NCBI GenBank assembly: GCA_020848275.1
Contig: JADLAK010000103.1
Location: forward strand, 1-64,000
Direction: 5' to 3'
Length of the DNA stretch: 64,000 bases
From: Planctomycetota bacterium
GTDB lineage: Bacteria > Planctomycetota > UBA8742 > UBA2392
Under the pieces are notes generated by a model, which saw nothing but the letters and a program-made list of their open reading frames with translations, was not told where the DNA came from and searched no databases. Below, piece after piece: positions 27,171 through 36,178 of the stretch (the first letter of the stretch is position 1; each line of letters opens with the position of its first letter). The translations under genes were made by a program, and so were the position numbers.

Positions 27171-30100
27171 CTACACGCGCCGTTTACGCAGCAGCAGCAG
27201 CGGCAACAGGAGAAGCGCCAGCCAGCCGCCCTGTCCGTATGCGACGCAGCCCGAGCCCTTCTCGTGGTCCACATAGTGTGTGTTCGCAACCGGCAGCACG
27301 CCCCCGACCGTGCCCGTTTTGTTGACCCACACCGTCACGCGGTCGGCTCCGACACCGCCGCGACCGTCATCGACTGACAGCTGGAACTCCAGGCGTGCGT
27401 CGACGCCCGGCGCGTTGAAATTCGCACGGGCGCGGTTGGCCTGGCTGATGGAAACCGCCGGCCCCGCGGTCTGGATCCAGGTGTAGACAAGGATGTCGCC
27501 GTCGCCGTCGAAGCTCTCGCTGCCGATCAACTCGACATAGTTGAAGTGCGTGGTGCCGAGGTCCTGGCCAGCCCTGGCGATGGGAATGGAGTTGACGATG
27601 ACGACTTCGCGCACTTCCACGATCACCGTGTCTTCGTCTTCAGCTCCGTGGATGTCCCTCACCGTAAGCTTGAACGACAGGAACGCATAACCGACCACCG
27701 GTGGCGCTGTGAAATGCGCGTTCACCGTCGTCGCGTTGGCCAGCGCAACCATGGGCCCGCTCGTTTGCGTCCAGACGTAGGTCAGCGGGTCGTTGTCAGC
27801 GTCGCTGCTGCCGCTACCGTCGAGGTTGCAGACGTTGCCAACGTTGACGTTCAAGTCGTTGCCGGCATCAGCCACGGGCGCGTTATTGGTGTTGCCGCCG
27901 CCGGGGCCGCCACCCGGGCCGCCGCCGCCGACGCCCGTGGCGCCATCGTCGACTTCCAGCACCAGGCTGTGCAGCGTGCCGGTGTTGCCCGACCCGCGGT
28001 CGGAAACGTCGACCTTCCATGTACCGTTGGCGGCTTTGCCATTGAACTGCGTGATGTCGCCCGCACACAGGCGCGTGTCCGGGTAAATCGCGAACAGGCC
28101 GGGTCGCGCCGCATCCGGGTTGTTGTAATCGCTGGCCTCGATCATGACCTGCGTGCCGTCAGGATGGGTCAGGACGATTTCAAGGTCGCCGCGCAGGCCG
28201 TGGCGCGCGCCGACGTACAGGCGCACCTGGCCGACGTTGAATGTCGGCTGGATGTCGATGTCGAAGGAAACCGTGCCGGCGTCGGGAATATTGAACGGCG
28301 CGGCCTGGCTGGGCGCGGGGTTCGGCGAAGCCGAAGCGGTTTGCCGGGTCGAGGGCACGTTGGTGACCAAGGCAAAGCCCACACGCAGAGCCGGCGTCGG
28401 GATGGAATACCCGATCACGCGAATCTTCCACAAGCCCGCCGCTGCGCCGGTGATCACGCATTGTTCGGCCGTGTCGCGGCGATTTTGTGTGGTCTGGGTA
28501 AAGGCCGCACCCGACGTCCCCGCGCCCGTCAGGCCCGAATACGGGTAGTGCACGCCGCCCGAGGGATCGACCAGCAGCAAATCGAGGTCATTGACCAGCG
28601 CCTCGGTGGCGGTCGGCGAACCGGCTTCGTCGAGCCACGCGAGGGTGACTTTCAACGTGCCGCCGGTAACGTTGACGGGAAACTCGACGTTGGTGTTGTT
28701 GCCGACCGAACCGCGCAGGATGCGACCGCCACCATTAATGGCATCGGTCTCAACCAGTTCGCACGCAGCCTTGAGGTCGACGTTGCCGTAACCCGTGACG
28801 TAGTCGGGCCCGGTCAAGCCCTGGTCGACGGCGGTCTGGAAGAACAGCGCGCGGCAGGTGTCAGGCGGAATTTCTGCGCCCGCGTGGCGGTACTTCCATA
28901 ACTGGCTCACCAGCGTGACGCAACCGGCCATGGCCGGCGAGGCCATGCTGGTGCCGCTGTGGCTGGCATAACCGCCGGGAATGGTGCTGTTCAGCTCGAC
29001 GCCGTTAGCGCAAATGTTGGGCACCAAGCGGCCGTCGGGCGCGGGACCTCTCGAAGAAAACGCTGAATTGGCCGAGGGCGCCCCGTTGTCGTCGACGGCC
29101 CCCACCACGAAAGCATTCTTCAGACACGTATCAGCGGGAACAGTCATGTCGTAAATGCCATTGCCCGCGGCTTTGCACATGTTCATCAGCATGTCGCGGC
29201 AGTCAAAGTCGGCCTGCGCGGCATAAGCGTCGTAATTGGCGTAGTTGAAGGTGCCGTAGCTATGGTTGTCGACGACATGAAGTTGGGTTGCGCGGAGGTT
29301 GCGGCGCTCGGCGAGGATGTCGCCGTTCCAGTCGTAGGAGTAGCCGCGCGCCGCCGGGGCAAAGCCCCTGGCCGAGGCATTGCCGGCGCCCGAACCCAAA
29401 ATCGTGCCCATGACGTGGGTGGCGTGCTCGCCCCCCATGCCGCCGGCAAATGGATCAACCGACGTGGTGCGGCCCGCAAGGTCGGAGTGCAGATAATCAA
29501 CGCCCGAACCGTCCCAAACGCCGATTATCTCGCCCGAGCCGTCGAGAGACAGCGGCGCAAGCTGGTTGCCCCGGGCGCAGACAAACGCGTCTACGTTGCA
29601 GCCGACGAACTCATGGACGAAGTCCACGTTTTCAACCCACGGGCTCGACAGCAGCCCGTCGAGACGCTCCGCGTCGACGGTGACATCGACAAAACGCGTC
29701 GCCAACGAAGCCGGCGCTTCGCTGTCGGCCAGCAGGCCACGCACGTCGGCCGCGCCGGCGTCGGCGGTAAACAGGACGCGCACTTTGGCAATGCGCCAGC
29801 CCGATTCGCGCGACGCCCAGACACGCGCAGTTGCGGCGTCAGCGGGCTCACGGGAAGCGACGCCGACAACGCCGTCAACGGCGACTGTCGCGTGTGCGGC
29901 GCGGTCGTTGACGCCGACATGGCGGGCGATGTAGCTGCGAGAGCTGACAGGACGCACGATGCGTACGCCCTGTGCGGCGAGCCTGGCGCGCAACGCGTCG
30001 GTCAACGAATCGGCGAGCGTCAGGTAGAAGACGCCGTTTAGGCCGGGCAGCGAACAGGCCTGGTCCGCCAGCACTGAGCGGGAGCGGAGGCGAACCAGGG

Positions 30101-30281
30101 CTGTTTGCTGTTGGCCTGAAAGGCGGGCTTCGAACCGCACGCGAGCGGATTCATCGAACGGCGCGGGGGCAAGCCCCGGATTACACGGGCCGCTTTGGCC
30201 CCTAATCGGCGCACTCGGCCAGGCCGCAGCCAGGCAAACGAGAACACCCGCCCCCGCAAGGGGCGGTACACGTAAACGCAT
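27171..30281 (-). CDS. Second secreted subtilase with P domain, PKD-like domains and sorting tail
   Basis: This 1036-residue paralogue of the downstream protease shares its order of domains. After a signal peptide (about 1-29), the S8 domain has Asp257 (GVWDGSG), His286 (EHATHVMG), Asn374 (AAGNGIYD) and Ser445 (SGTSMASP). A P-type domain (about 680-785, NGTWKVDVSD), a Gly-rich hinge (about 786-800) and two PKD-like domains follow. The end is GSGCVAYGQGG, a Leu-rich helix and RKRR, a Cys/TM/Arg sorting tail. Extra cysteines in the catalytic domain (CNVDAFVC) suggest disulfides. It was probably made by tandem duplication with strong divergence outside the catalytic core. Confidence 0.92.
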   Translation of the reverse strand: MRLRVPPLAGAGVLVCLAAAWPSAPIRGQSGPCNPGLAPAPFDESARVRFEARLSGQQQTALVRLRSRSVLADQACSLPGLNGVFYLTLADSLTDALRARLAAQGVRIVRPVSSRSYIARHVGVNDRAAHATVAVDGVVGVASREPADAATARVWASRESGWRIAKVRVLFTADAGAADVRGLLADSEAPASLATRFVDVTVDAERLDGLLSSPWVENVDFVHEFVGCNVDAFVCARGNQLAPLSLDGSGEIIGVWDGSGVDYLHSDLAGRTTSVDPFAGGMGGEHATHVMGTILGSGAGNASARGFAPAARGYSYDWNGDILAERRNLRATQLHVVDNHSYGTFNYANYDAYAAQADFDCRDMLMNMCKAAGNGIYDMTVPADTCLKNAFVVGAVDDNGAPSANSAFSSRGPAPDGRLVPNICANGVELNSTIPGGYASHSGTSMASPAMAGCVTLVSQLWKYRHAGAEIPPDTCRALFFQTAVDQGLTGPDYVTGYGNVDLKAACELVETDAINGGGRILRGSVGNNTNVEFPVNVTGGTLKVTLAWLDEAGSPTATEALVNDLDLLLVDPSGGVHYPYSGLTGAGTSGAAFTQTTQNRRDTAEQCVITGAAAGLWKIRVIGYSIPTPALRVGFALVTNVPSTRQTASASPNPAPSQAAPFNIPDAGTVSFDIDIQPTFNVGQVRLYVGARHGLRGDLEIVLTHPDGTQVMIEASDYNNPDAARPGLFAIYPDTRLCAGDITQFNGKAANGTWKVDVSDRGSGNTGTLHSLVLEVDDGATGVGGGGPGGGPGGGNTNNAPVADAGNDLNVNVGNVCNLDGSGSSDADNDPLTYVWTQTSGPMVALANATTVNAHFTAPPVVGYAFLSFKLTVRDIHGAEDEDTVIVEVREVVIVNSIPIARAGQDLGTTHFNYVELIGSESFDGDGDILVYTWIQTAGPAVSISQANRARANFNAPGVDARLEFQLSVDDGRGGVGADRVTVWVNKTGTVGGVLPVANTHYVDHEKGSGCVAYGQGGWLALLLLPLLLLRKRRV

Positions 30282-30354
30282 TGGGATCTCCGGTTAAGGG
30301 ACCAGTCTGCGAGCATGGTTGTTGAAGGGATGACCACTAAAGTCGGGATTCGCC

Positions 30355-30372
30355 TAGCCGTTGAAACGGCTA
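30355..30372. repeat. Short palindrome TAGCCGTT/AACGGCTA
   Basis: Eight-base arms with a 2-nt centre, in the 200-bp divergent region between the subtilase and spoVR. It may be a repeat word or an operator-like dyad. No further evidence is visible. Confidence 0.4.
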
Positions 30373-30481
30373 AATCGTCCTGACTGGGGTGGTGATTCCT
30401 TCAATTGCGGATGTTGCATCGGGCACAGCGGCGTTGCAAGCCTCGACCCCCGCCGCCTTATCGGATAATCTTTGTAACAGC

Positions 30482-31975
30482 ATGAACCTGACCAAAGACC
30501 TGATGGCCGCCAAGGAAGAGATCGAAAAGCACGCGCGTGCCTTCGGCCTCGATTTCTTCGAGACGCATTTCGAGATGCTCGAGTACGACGGACTCAATGA
30601 AGTTGCGGCCTTCAGCGGCTTTCCCACGCGCTACCCGCACTGGCGCCACGGCATGGTCTATGAGGAGCTGCTCAAGAGCTACACCTACGGCATCTCCAAG
30701 ATTTACGAGCTGGTGATCAACAACGATCCCTGCATCGCGTACTTGATGGTCAGCAACGACTTCGTCAGCCAGAAACTGGTGATGGCGCACGTTTACGGCC
30801 ACTGCGATTTCTTCAAGAACAACCTTTGGTTCAGCAAGACCAACCGGCGCATGATCGACCAGATGGCCAACCACGCCTCGCGCGTGCGGCGCTACCGCGA
30901 CCACTACGGCCACGAGAAGGTCGAACAGTTCATCGACGTTTGCCTGTCGCTGGAAAACCTGATTGACGTGATGCTGCCGTTTACCAAGCAGCCGGTGAAA
31001 AAAGACGCCAGCCAGATGGAGGATGAAACCAGTAACATCGAGATCACGAAGCTGAAGTCCAAAGATTACATGGACCGCTTCATCAACCCGCCCGAAGTGT
31101 TGCGCAAACAACGCGAGGACGCGGAGAAGAAGAAGGGCCAGCGCCCGAAATTTCCTGAGCAGCCGATTAAAGACGTGCTCTGGTTCCTCATCAATTACGC
31201 GCCGCTACGCAACTGGCAGCGCGACATCCTCACCATCGTGCGCGACGAGGCCTATTATTTCGCTCCGCAACGCCAGACCAAGATCATGAACGAGGGCTGG
31301 GCCAGCTACTGGCACAGCACGATCATGACAACCAAGGCCGCGACCTCGGCGGATATCGTCGATTACGCCGACCACCACAGCGCGACCATGGGCATGCGCC
31401 CGGGCGTGATCAACCCCTACAAGCTGGGGCTCGAGCTCTACCGCGATATTGAATACCGCTGGGATCGCGGCATGCACGGGCCCGAGTGGGAAAACTGCGA
31501 GGACATCCACAAGAAGGAAACCTGGGACACCGGTGAACGCGGCGCGGGCCGCAAGAAACTGTTTGAGGTGCGCAAGGTCTATCACGACCTCGGGTTCGTT
31601 GACACGTTTTTGACCGAGGATTTCTGCAAGCGCGCCAAGCTGTTCACCTACGACTACAACGCGCAAACCGGCCAGTACGAGATTTCGTCACGCGAAGTCA
31701 AAACCATCCGCCAGAAGCTGCTGCGGCAACTGACCAATTCGGGCGAGCCCTACATCACCGTCGAGGACGGCAACTATCGCAACCGCGGCGAAATGCTGCT
31801 GGTGCATCGCCACGACGGCTTCGACCTCGACCCGCAGTGGTCGAAGGAAACGTTGCGCGCATTGCACAAAGTCTGGAACCGGCCCGTGAACCTGGCCACC
31901 AAGGTCGACGGCAAGGACCAGATCGTCGGCTTTGACGGCAAAGACTTCACCGAGGGCTCCAAGGCCAAGGCCTAA
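30482..31975 (+). CDS. spoVR: SpoVR family protein
   Basis: This 497-residue protein is a clear SpoVR/YcgB member with [52 protein letters not shown] and [13 protein letters not shown]. SpoVR was named for a role in Bacillus spore cortex formation. In non-sporulating bacteria (YcgB) it accompanies PrkA and DUF444 in a stress and stationary-phase system. All three are in this window, but spoVR lies about 21 kb from prkA. The ATG at 30482 is chosen because similarity begins there; an in-frame GTG-like start at 30389 would add 31 unrelated residues. No strong ribosome site is seen. Confidence 0.93.
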   Translation: MNLTKDLMAAKEEIEKHARAFGLDFFETHFEMLEYDGLNEVAAFSGFPTRYPHWRHGMVYEELLKSYTYGISKIYELVINNDPCIAYLMVSNDFVSQKLVMAHVYGHCDFFKNNLWFSKTNRRMIDQMANHASRVRRYRDHYGHEKVEQFIDVCLSLENLIDVMLPFTKQPVKKDASQMEDETSNIEITKLKSKDYMDRFINPPEVLRKQREDAEKKKGQRPKFPEQPIKDVLWFLINYAPLRNWQRDILTIVRDEAYYFAPQRQTKIMNEGWASYWHSTIMTTKAATSADIVDYADHHSATMGMRPGVINPYKLGLELYRDIEYRWDRGMHGPEWENCEDIHKKETWDTGERGAGRKKLFEVRKVYHDLGFVDTFLTEDFCKRAKLFTYDYNAQTGQYEISSREVKTIRQKLLRQLTNSGEPYITVEDGNYRNRGEMLLVHRHDGFDLDPQWSKETLRALHKVWNRPVNLATKVDGKDQIVGFDGKDFTEGSKAKA

Positions 31976-32046
31976 AGGGTCTTGCGACCGCAACACCGCC
32001 GCGTATCATGGGCTCTCTCCCCCGCAGTCATCCCGTGGCGTCCAGC

Positions 32047-33015
32047 ATGCGTAAGCTCTGCGTTTTATTGGCGTTAACCGCCGCATCTGTCATCGCCGGT
32101 TGCGCCGGCCCCAAGGCCGATGTCCGTGGCGAAGGCCCCGATGCAACCCCCACCACCCGCACCGCCCACCACGCCACACAATGGCAGCAGTACCTGCGCG
32201 TGATGTCTGAGCGCGAACGCATCGAGTTCTTGAACATCCTTGGCGACGCCGACCGGCGCCAGTGGGTCCGCACCAACGGCATCGACGTCCGCGCCGAGCT
32301 GGCCAACAAGCTGGCGCGCGGCATCACCATGGAAACCGCCAAGCGCCGCCTCAACGACCCCGTCGAGTCGCAGGAAACGCGCGGCGACGCCACGATGCTG
32401 TACTACAGCCGTTTCAACGGCGACACGCGCACCAACTATTACCTGAAGTTCGAAAGTAACCAGCTTGTCAACTGGAATACCTACACCATCGCGCAGCAGG
32501 ATCGCACGCTGGACCTGGTGACCTTTGAAGCCGAGATCTCGCGCCGTCTCGACATCGCGCTGCGTCCCGGCATGGGCGCGCACCAGATCACGCAACTTGC
32601 CAACCTGGCGCGCAAGCGCCTGGATGACGTCATGCAGGGCCCCTACCGCGAACGCATCACCAACACCGACGCCGATGGCCACAACGACTACAAGCGCCGC
32701 GTCAAGATCGAGATTGACGAAAAAACCGGCAAGTACGTCGCTAAGACCGCCGATGGCGGCTCCGAGGTCATCGTGCACCGTCCCGGTGCCGACAATTACC
32801 TGGTCGAAGAGCAGGTGTTGCTGACAACCGCGCAGGCCGACTTCCTGGGCTGGTTTGCGCTCGAACCCAGCCGCAAGATCATCCACCGGCCCTTTGAGAC
32901 GCACTTGTTCTACATTCCCTACAAGAACAAACGCGGCAAGGCCGAGACCGTGATCGTTGAATTCAGCTACAAGGATGGTTTATTGGAGCAATGGTTCGTT
33001 TACCACGACGAGTAG
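32047..33015 (+). CDS. Lipoprotein of unknown function
   Basis: This protein of about 322 residues starts at an ATG giving MRKLCVLL and a lipobox ending at Cys19 (ASVIAGCAG). The body contains WQQYLRVMSERERIEFLNIL and DADRRQWVRTNGIDVRAEL, which resembles the acid/Trp-rich start of GWxTD-type lipoproteins but is not a convincing match. Later segments are beta-rich (MLYYSRFNGDTRTNYYLKFE, KAETVIVEFSYKDGLLEQWF), like small outer-membrane-assembly or NTF2-like folds. It is probably periplasm-facing. A terminator follows the stop. Confidence 0.65.
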   Translation: MRKLCVLLALTAASVIAGCAGPKADVRGEGPDATPTTRTAHHATQWQQYLRVMSERERIEFLNILGDADRRQWVRTNGIDVRAELANKLARGITMETAKRRLNDPVESQETRGDATMLYYSRFNGDTRTNYYLKFESNQLVNWNTYTIAQQDRTLDLVTFEAEISRRLDIALRPGMGAHQITQLANLARKRLDDVMQGPYRERITNTDADGHNDYKRRVKIEIDEKTGKYVAKTADGGSEVIVHRPGADNYLVEEQVLLTTAQADFLGWFALEPSRKIIHRPFETHLFYIPYKNKRGKAETVIVEFSYKDGLLEQWFVYHDE

Positions 33016-33037
33016 CCGCCTGATTCATCAATAATCG

Positions 33038-33067
33038 CACCCCCGCTTACAGCGGGGGTGTTCTTTT
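33038..33067 (+). terminator. Intrinsic terminator
   Basis: A perfect 10-bp stem CACCCCCGCT with a TAC loop is followed by TTCTTTT. It closes the lipoprotein transcript immediately before the ClC start. Confidence 0.9.
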
Positions 33068-33068
33068 C

Positions 33069-34952
33069 GTGTCTTCCAATATGGATACCACTCTTCGTCA
33101 CGCTGTTCAGGCCAAGACGGCCAAAGGCACGCCGGCAATGCTGGGTCCGGCCCTGGCGCCGAACTCAATGCTGCTGGTGATTGCCGCGGCCATCGGCATC
33201 ATCTCGGCGCTGGCCAATTACGCGTTTTACGGGCTGATCAGGGCCTTCCACCTTCTGTTCGTGGACTGGCTTGGCACAGACCTGCTGGGCGCTTTTGCCG
33301 ACCCGGACCGCCTGTACGTGAACCCGCCGCAAGCCTGGGCCGTGGTGCTGGTGCCGCTGGCGGGAGCGTGCGTATTGTTTCCGATCGCGAAATTGTTCCC
33401 CGGCGAAGTGTACGGTTACGGCATGCCGCGTTTTCTCGAGCGCGTAAACCTCAAGGACGCACGCCTGCCCGCACGCAATATCGCCGTCAAGATGTTCTCG
33501 GCCGCAATAACCGTCGGCAGCGGCGGGTCCGCGGGCAAAGAGGGACCCGTGGTGCAAATTGGCGGCACGGTCGGGAGTGTCGCGGCGTCGCTGCTTCGCA
33601 TGAGCACCGAGCGCCGCCGCCTTCTGGTAGGCTGCGGCGCCGCGGCCGCCATCGCGTCGGCTTTCGACGCGCCCATTGCCGGCGTGTTGTTCGCCGTCGA
33701 AATCATCCTCATCGGCGCATTCGAGTTGCACGTCTTCAGCATGCTTATCGTGGCTGCGGCTGCGGGGGTGGCATTCACGCGGGGCGTGCTGCACATCCCC
33801 GGCATCTTCGGCAACGTGCCGCGCATTACATTTCCCGAGGGCTGGACGCTGCTGGCGTTCATCGGGCTGGGCGTGGCGGTGGGCCTGGCGGCGTGGGCGT
33901 ACAACACCATGTTTCACCGGCTGGGGCGCCTGTGGAAGAACTGGAAGCTGAACCAGCACGTAAAATTATTCATCGGCGCGGCACTGGTGGGACTGTCGGG
34001 CATTGGCGTTGTTGCGGTGCTGGGCGACGGAGCCACGTGGATTGCGGGTATATTCACCGTGCCTGTGCAGGACCTGGGTGACCTGGTCGGGCGCATGAGT
34101 CTGCTGGTGAACAACGTTGACTCGGCCTCGAGCGTGCTGATCGTTGCGCTGCTGGGCATTGCGCTGCTGAAAATGCTCACGACGGCCACGACACTTGGCA
34201 GCGGCGGGGCGGGCGGCGTTTTCGGCCCGGCCCTGTTTGTCGGCGGTATCCTGGGAACAGCCTACGGGTTGATAATCCACAAGGTGTTTCCCGGCATGCC
34301 GGTCGACGTGCGTCCTTACACACTTGTGGGCATGTGCGCTTTCCTGTCGGCCAGCACCCACGCGCCACTGACCAGCATCTTTCTTTTGTTCGAGGTCACG
34401 GGCCGCGCCGAGGCCGTGGTGCCGATCTTGTTCGCGAGCATCATAGGCACCGTCATCAGCCACCGACTGAATCGAGAGAGCATCGACACGCTCGAGCTTG
34501 CCGACCGCAACGTCAACCTGCACTTGTCCAAGGAAGAACGCCTGATGGTGCTGACGCCCGTGTCTGAGGTAATGCGAGGCAACCCGGAACGTGTAAACCA
34601 GCGCGAACCCTTGAGACCGTTGATCGCGCGCATGTTGTCGAGCCGCGAACAGTACTTCCCGGTTGTCGATGACCAGGGAAAACTCACGGGCATCATCGGC
34701 CTCAACGACATCAAGCAGGCGCTGGCCAAGCCCGAATCGCTGGACTTCCTGATCGCCATTGATGTGGCGACAACGAATGTCACCACGGTGCGTTCCGACG
34801 ACAACCTGAAGACGGCCCTGCAGCGGCTGTCATTTCGCGGCTACGCCGAGTTGCCCGTCGTTGACGCTGATGGAAAGTTGCTCGGCATGGTCGGCCAGCA
34901 GGACGTCATAAACGCCTACAATCGTCGTGTTCTCAATGGCGCGACGGGGTAA
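33069..34952 (+). CDS. ClC-family chloride channel/transporter with tandem CBS domains
   Basis: This 627-residue protein (GTG at 33069, or ATG at 33081) has a ClC membrane core to about residue 470 and two C-terminal CBS domains (about 497-550 and 565-622), which usually bind adenine nucleotides. The gating glutamate is Glu158 in GSAGKEGP, and the third selectivity motif is GGAGGVFGP. The usual GSGIP loop is GYGMP (116-120), so the pore Ser is replaced by Tyr117. The position aligned with the proton glutamate of E. coli ClC (after Glu211) is Ile, as in ClC channels. A passive anion channel is more likely than an H+/Cl- exchanger. Confidence 0.93.
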   Translation: MSSNMDTTLRHAVQAKTAKGTPAMLGPALAPNSMLLVIAAAIGIISALANYAFYGLIRAFHLLFVDWLGTDLLGAFADPDRLYVNPPQAWAVVLVPLAGACVLFPIAKLFPGEVYGYGMPRFLERVNLKDARLPARNIAVKMFSAAITVGSGGSAGKEGPVVQIGGTVGSVAASLLRMSTERRRLLVGCGAAAAIASAFDAPIAGVLFAVEIILIGAFELHVFSMLIVAAAAGVAFTRGVLHIPGIFGNVPRITFPEGWTLLAFIGLGVAVGLAAWAYNTMFHRLGRLWKNWKLNQHVKLFIGAALVGLSGIGVVAVLGDGATWIAGIFTVPVQDLGDLVGRMSLLVNNVDSASSVLIVALLGIALLKMLTTATTLGSGGAGGVFGPALFVGGILGTAYGLIIHKVFPGMPVDVRPYTLVGMCAFLSASTHAPLTSIFLLFEVTGRAEAVVPILFASIIGTVISHRLNRESIDTLELADRNVNLHLSKEERLMVLTPVSEVMRGNPERVNQREPLRPLIARMLSSREQYFPVVDDQGKLTGIIGLNDIKQALAKPESLDFLIAIDVATTNVTTVRSDDNLKTALQRLSFRGYAELPVVDADGKLLGMVGQQDVINAYNRRVLNGATG

Positions 34953-34990
34953 ACTGAAATTGTCCCGGGCGCAACTCTGGAGCTCCCACC

Positions 34991-35851
34991 ATGGCGCCGC
35001 CGCAGAGCAACTTCATTCGCACAACCCGCATTGGCTGCATAGAGGTCACGTCGCTGTTTGACGGCTGGCTATCGCTCGACGGCGGCGCGATGTTCGGCAT
35101 CGTCCCGAAAGTACTTTGGGAAAAGAAAATTCCCGCCGACAATCTCAACCGCATCAAGCTTGCCCTGCGGCCGCTTCTGGTGCGCACGCCGCAACACACG
35201 CTGGTGGTCGAAACCGGCCTGGGGCAGGCGTTGACGGCGCGCCAGGAAAGCATGTACGGCGTGCAGCGCGGCGCCGGGCTCGACGAGCAGGTTCGCGCCG
35301 CGGGTGTTGACCCGTCAAGTGTCGAGCACCTGCTGCTGACGCACCTGCACTGGGACCATTCCGGCGGCGCATGCCGCAAAGTCGACGACCATTTCGTACC
35401 AACGTTTGCGGCGGCCCGATACTGGGTCAACCGCAGAGAGTGGAAGGTCGCGACGAAGCCCGACAATCTACAGAGGCAAAGCTATGTCCCGGAGTCGCTG
35501 ACGCCCTTGCGCGGCCAGCTCAAGTTTGTGCCCAGCGACGGCAAGGTCGTGCCCGGTGTGCGCTTTGAATCCACGGGCGGCCACACTGAAAACCACAGCG
35601 TGATCTGGATTGAGGACGGCGGTGAGGCCGGCTGCTTCATGGGTGACATCCTGGAGACCACAGCGCATGCGCCGCTGCCCTGGATCAGCGCCTACGACCT
35701 GTGCGCGGGCGAGAGTTATCGCGCGCGCGAGAAGCTCTGGCCGAAACTGGTTGAACGCAAGGCCACCTGCTTCGTCTACCACGACCCCGTCCATGCCGCC
35801 TGTAAACTGGTTCAGCGAGACGGAAAATACGACACCGAGCCGATTACTTAG
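34991..35851 (+). CDS. MBL-fold metallo-hydrolase
   Basis: This 286-residue metallo-beta-lactamase-fold enzyme has the zinc motif THLHWDHSGG (HxHxDH) near residue 117, followed by the third-ligand region GGHTENHSV near 198. The last ligand is probably in CFVYHDPVHAA. It resembles AHL-lactonase and quorum-quenching-like or glyoxalase-II-like members (PADNLNRIKLALRPLLV). The substrate cannot be assigned. It lies 38 nt after the ClC gene and may be in the same transcript. Confidence 0.88.
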   Translation: MAPPQSNFIRTTRIGCIEVTSLFDGWLSLDGGAMFGIVPKVLWEKKIPADNLNRIKLALRPLLVRTPQHTLVVETGLGQALTARQESMYGVQRGAGLDEQVRAAGVDPSSVEHLLLTHLHWDHSGGACRKVDDHFVPTFAAARYWVNRREWKVATKPDNLQRQSYVPESLTPLRGQLKFVPSDGKVVPGVRFESTGGHTENHSVIWIEDGGEAGCFMGDILETTAHAPLPWISAYDLCAGESYRAREKLWPKLVERKATCFVYHDPVHAACKLVQRDGKYDTEPIT

Positions 35852-35934
35852 GCGTCGAACGAAGACGGCTTTTTGATTCCGGTTAGCGCTGACCATCGAT
35901 CAAAGTCAGGCGCGGCGCGCCGTCATCTCTTTGG

Positions 35935-36096
35935 CCACGGGCGTAAGCCCGTGGAATCCCGAATCAGCCTGAAACGCAGGCGCGTAGCGCCGACACAAGC
36001 CGATGTGGGTGCCGCCGCTTGCGCGGCTCACGCGGATTAACTTTGCTGGACCCCCGGCTTTCGCCGGTGGCTAAACAACTTTCGGCGCTACGCGCC
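35935..36096. repeat. Cluster of REP-like hairpins in a gene-free gap
   Basis: The 327-bp gap 35852-36178 has no gene. It holds a perfect hairpin at 35935-35954 (CCACGGGC/GCCCGTGG), the word GGCGCGTAGCGCC at 35979-35991 and its exact inverse at 36084-36096, plus a CCGGC-tttc-GCCGG hairpin at about 36054-36067. The 13-base word also occurs in the element at 52724-52930. The rest of the gap (36097-36178) shows nothing else. Confidence 0.75.
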
Positions 36097-36178
36097 TCAT
36101 CTAACGATCTCGCGCAAATGGCAAACCCTCGCGGCGTCTAAACAACTCGTCACGAGGGTCGTCTATGTTTGCGTCTAA

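Noticed and set aside
30482-31975. spoVR as evidence for spore formation
   Set aside because: SpoVR/YcgB is widespread in non-sporulating bacteria and no sporulation genes are present; the name is historical.
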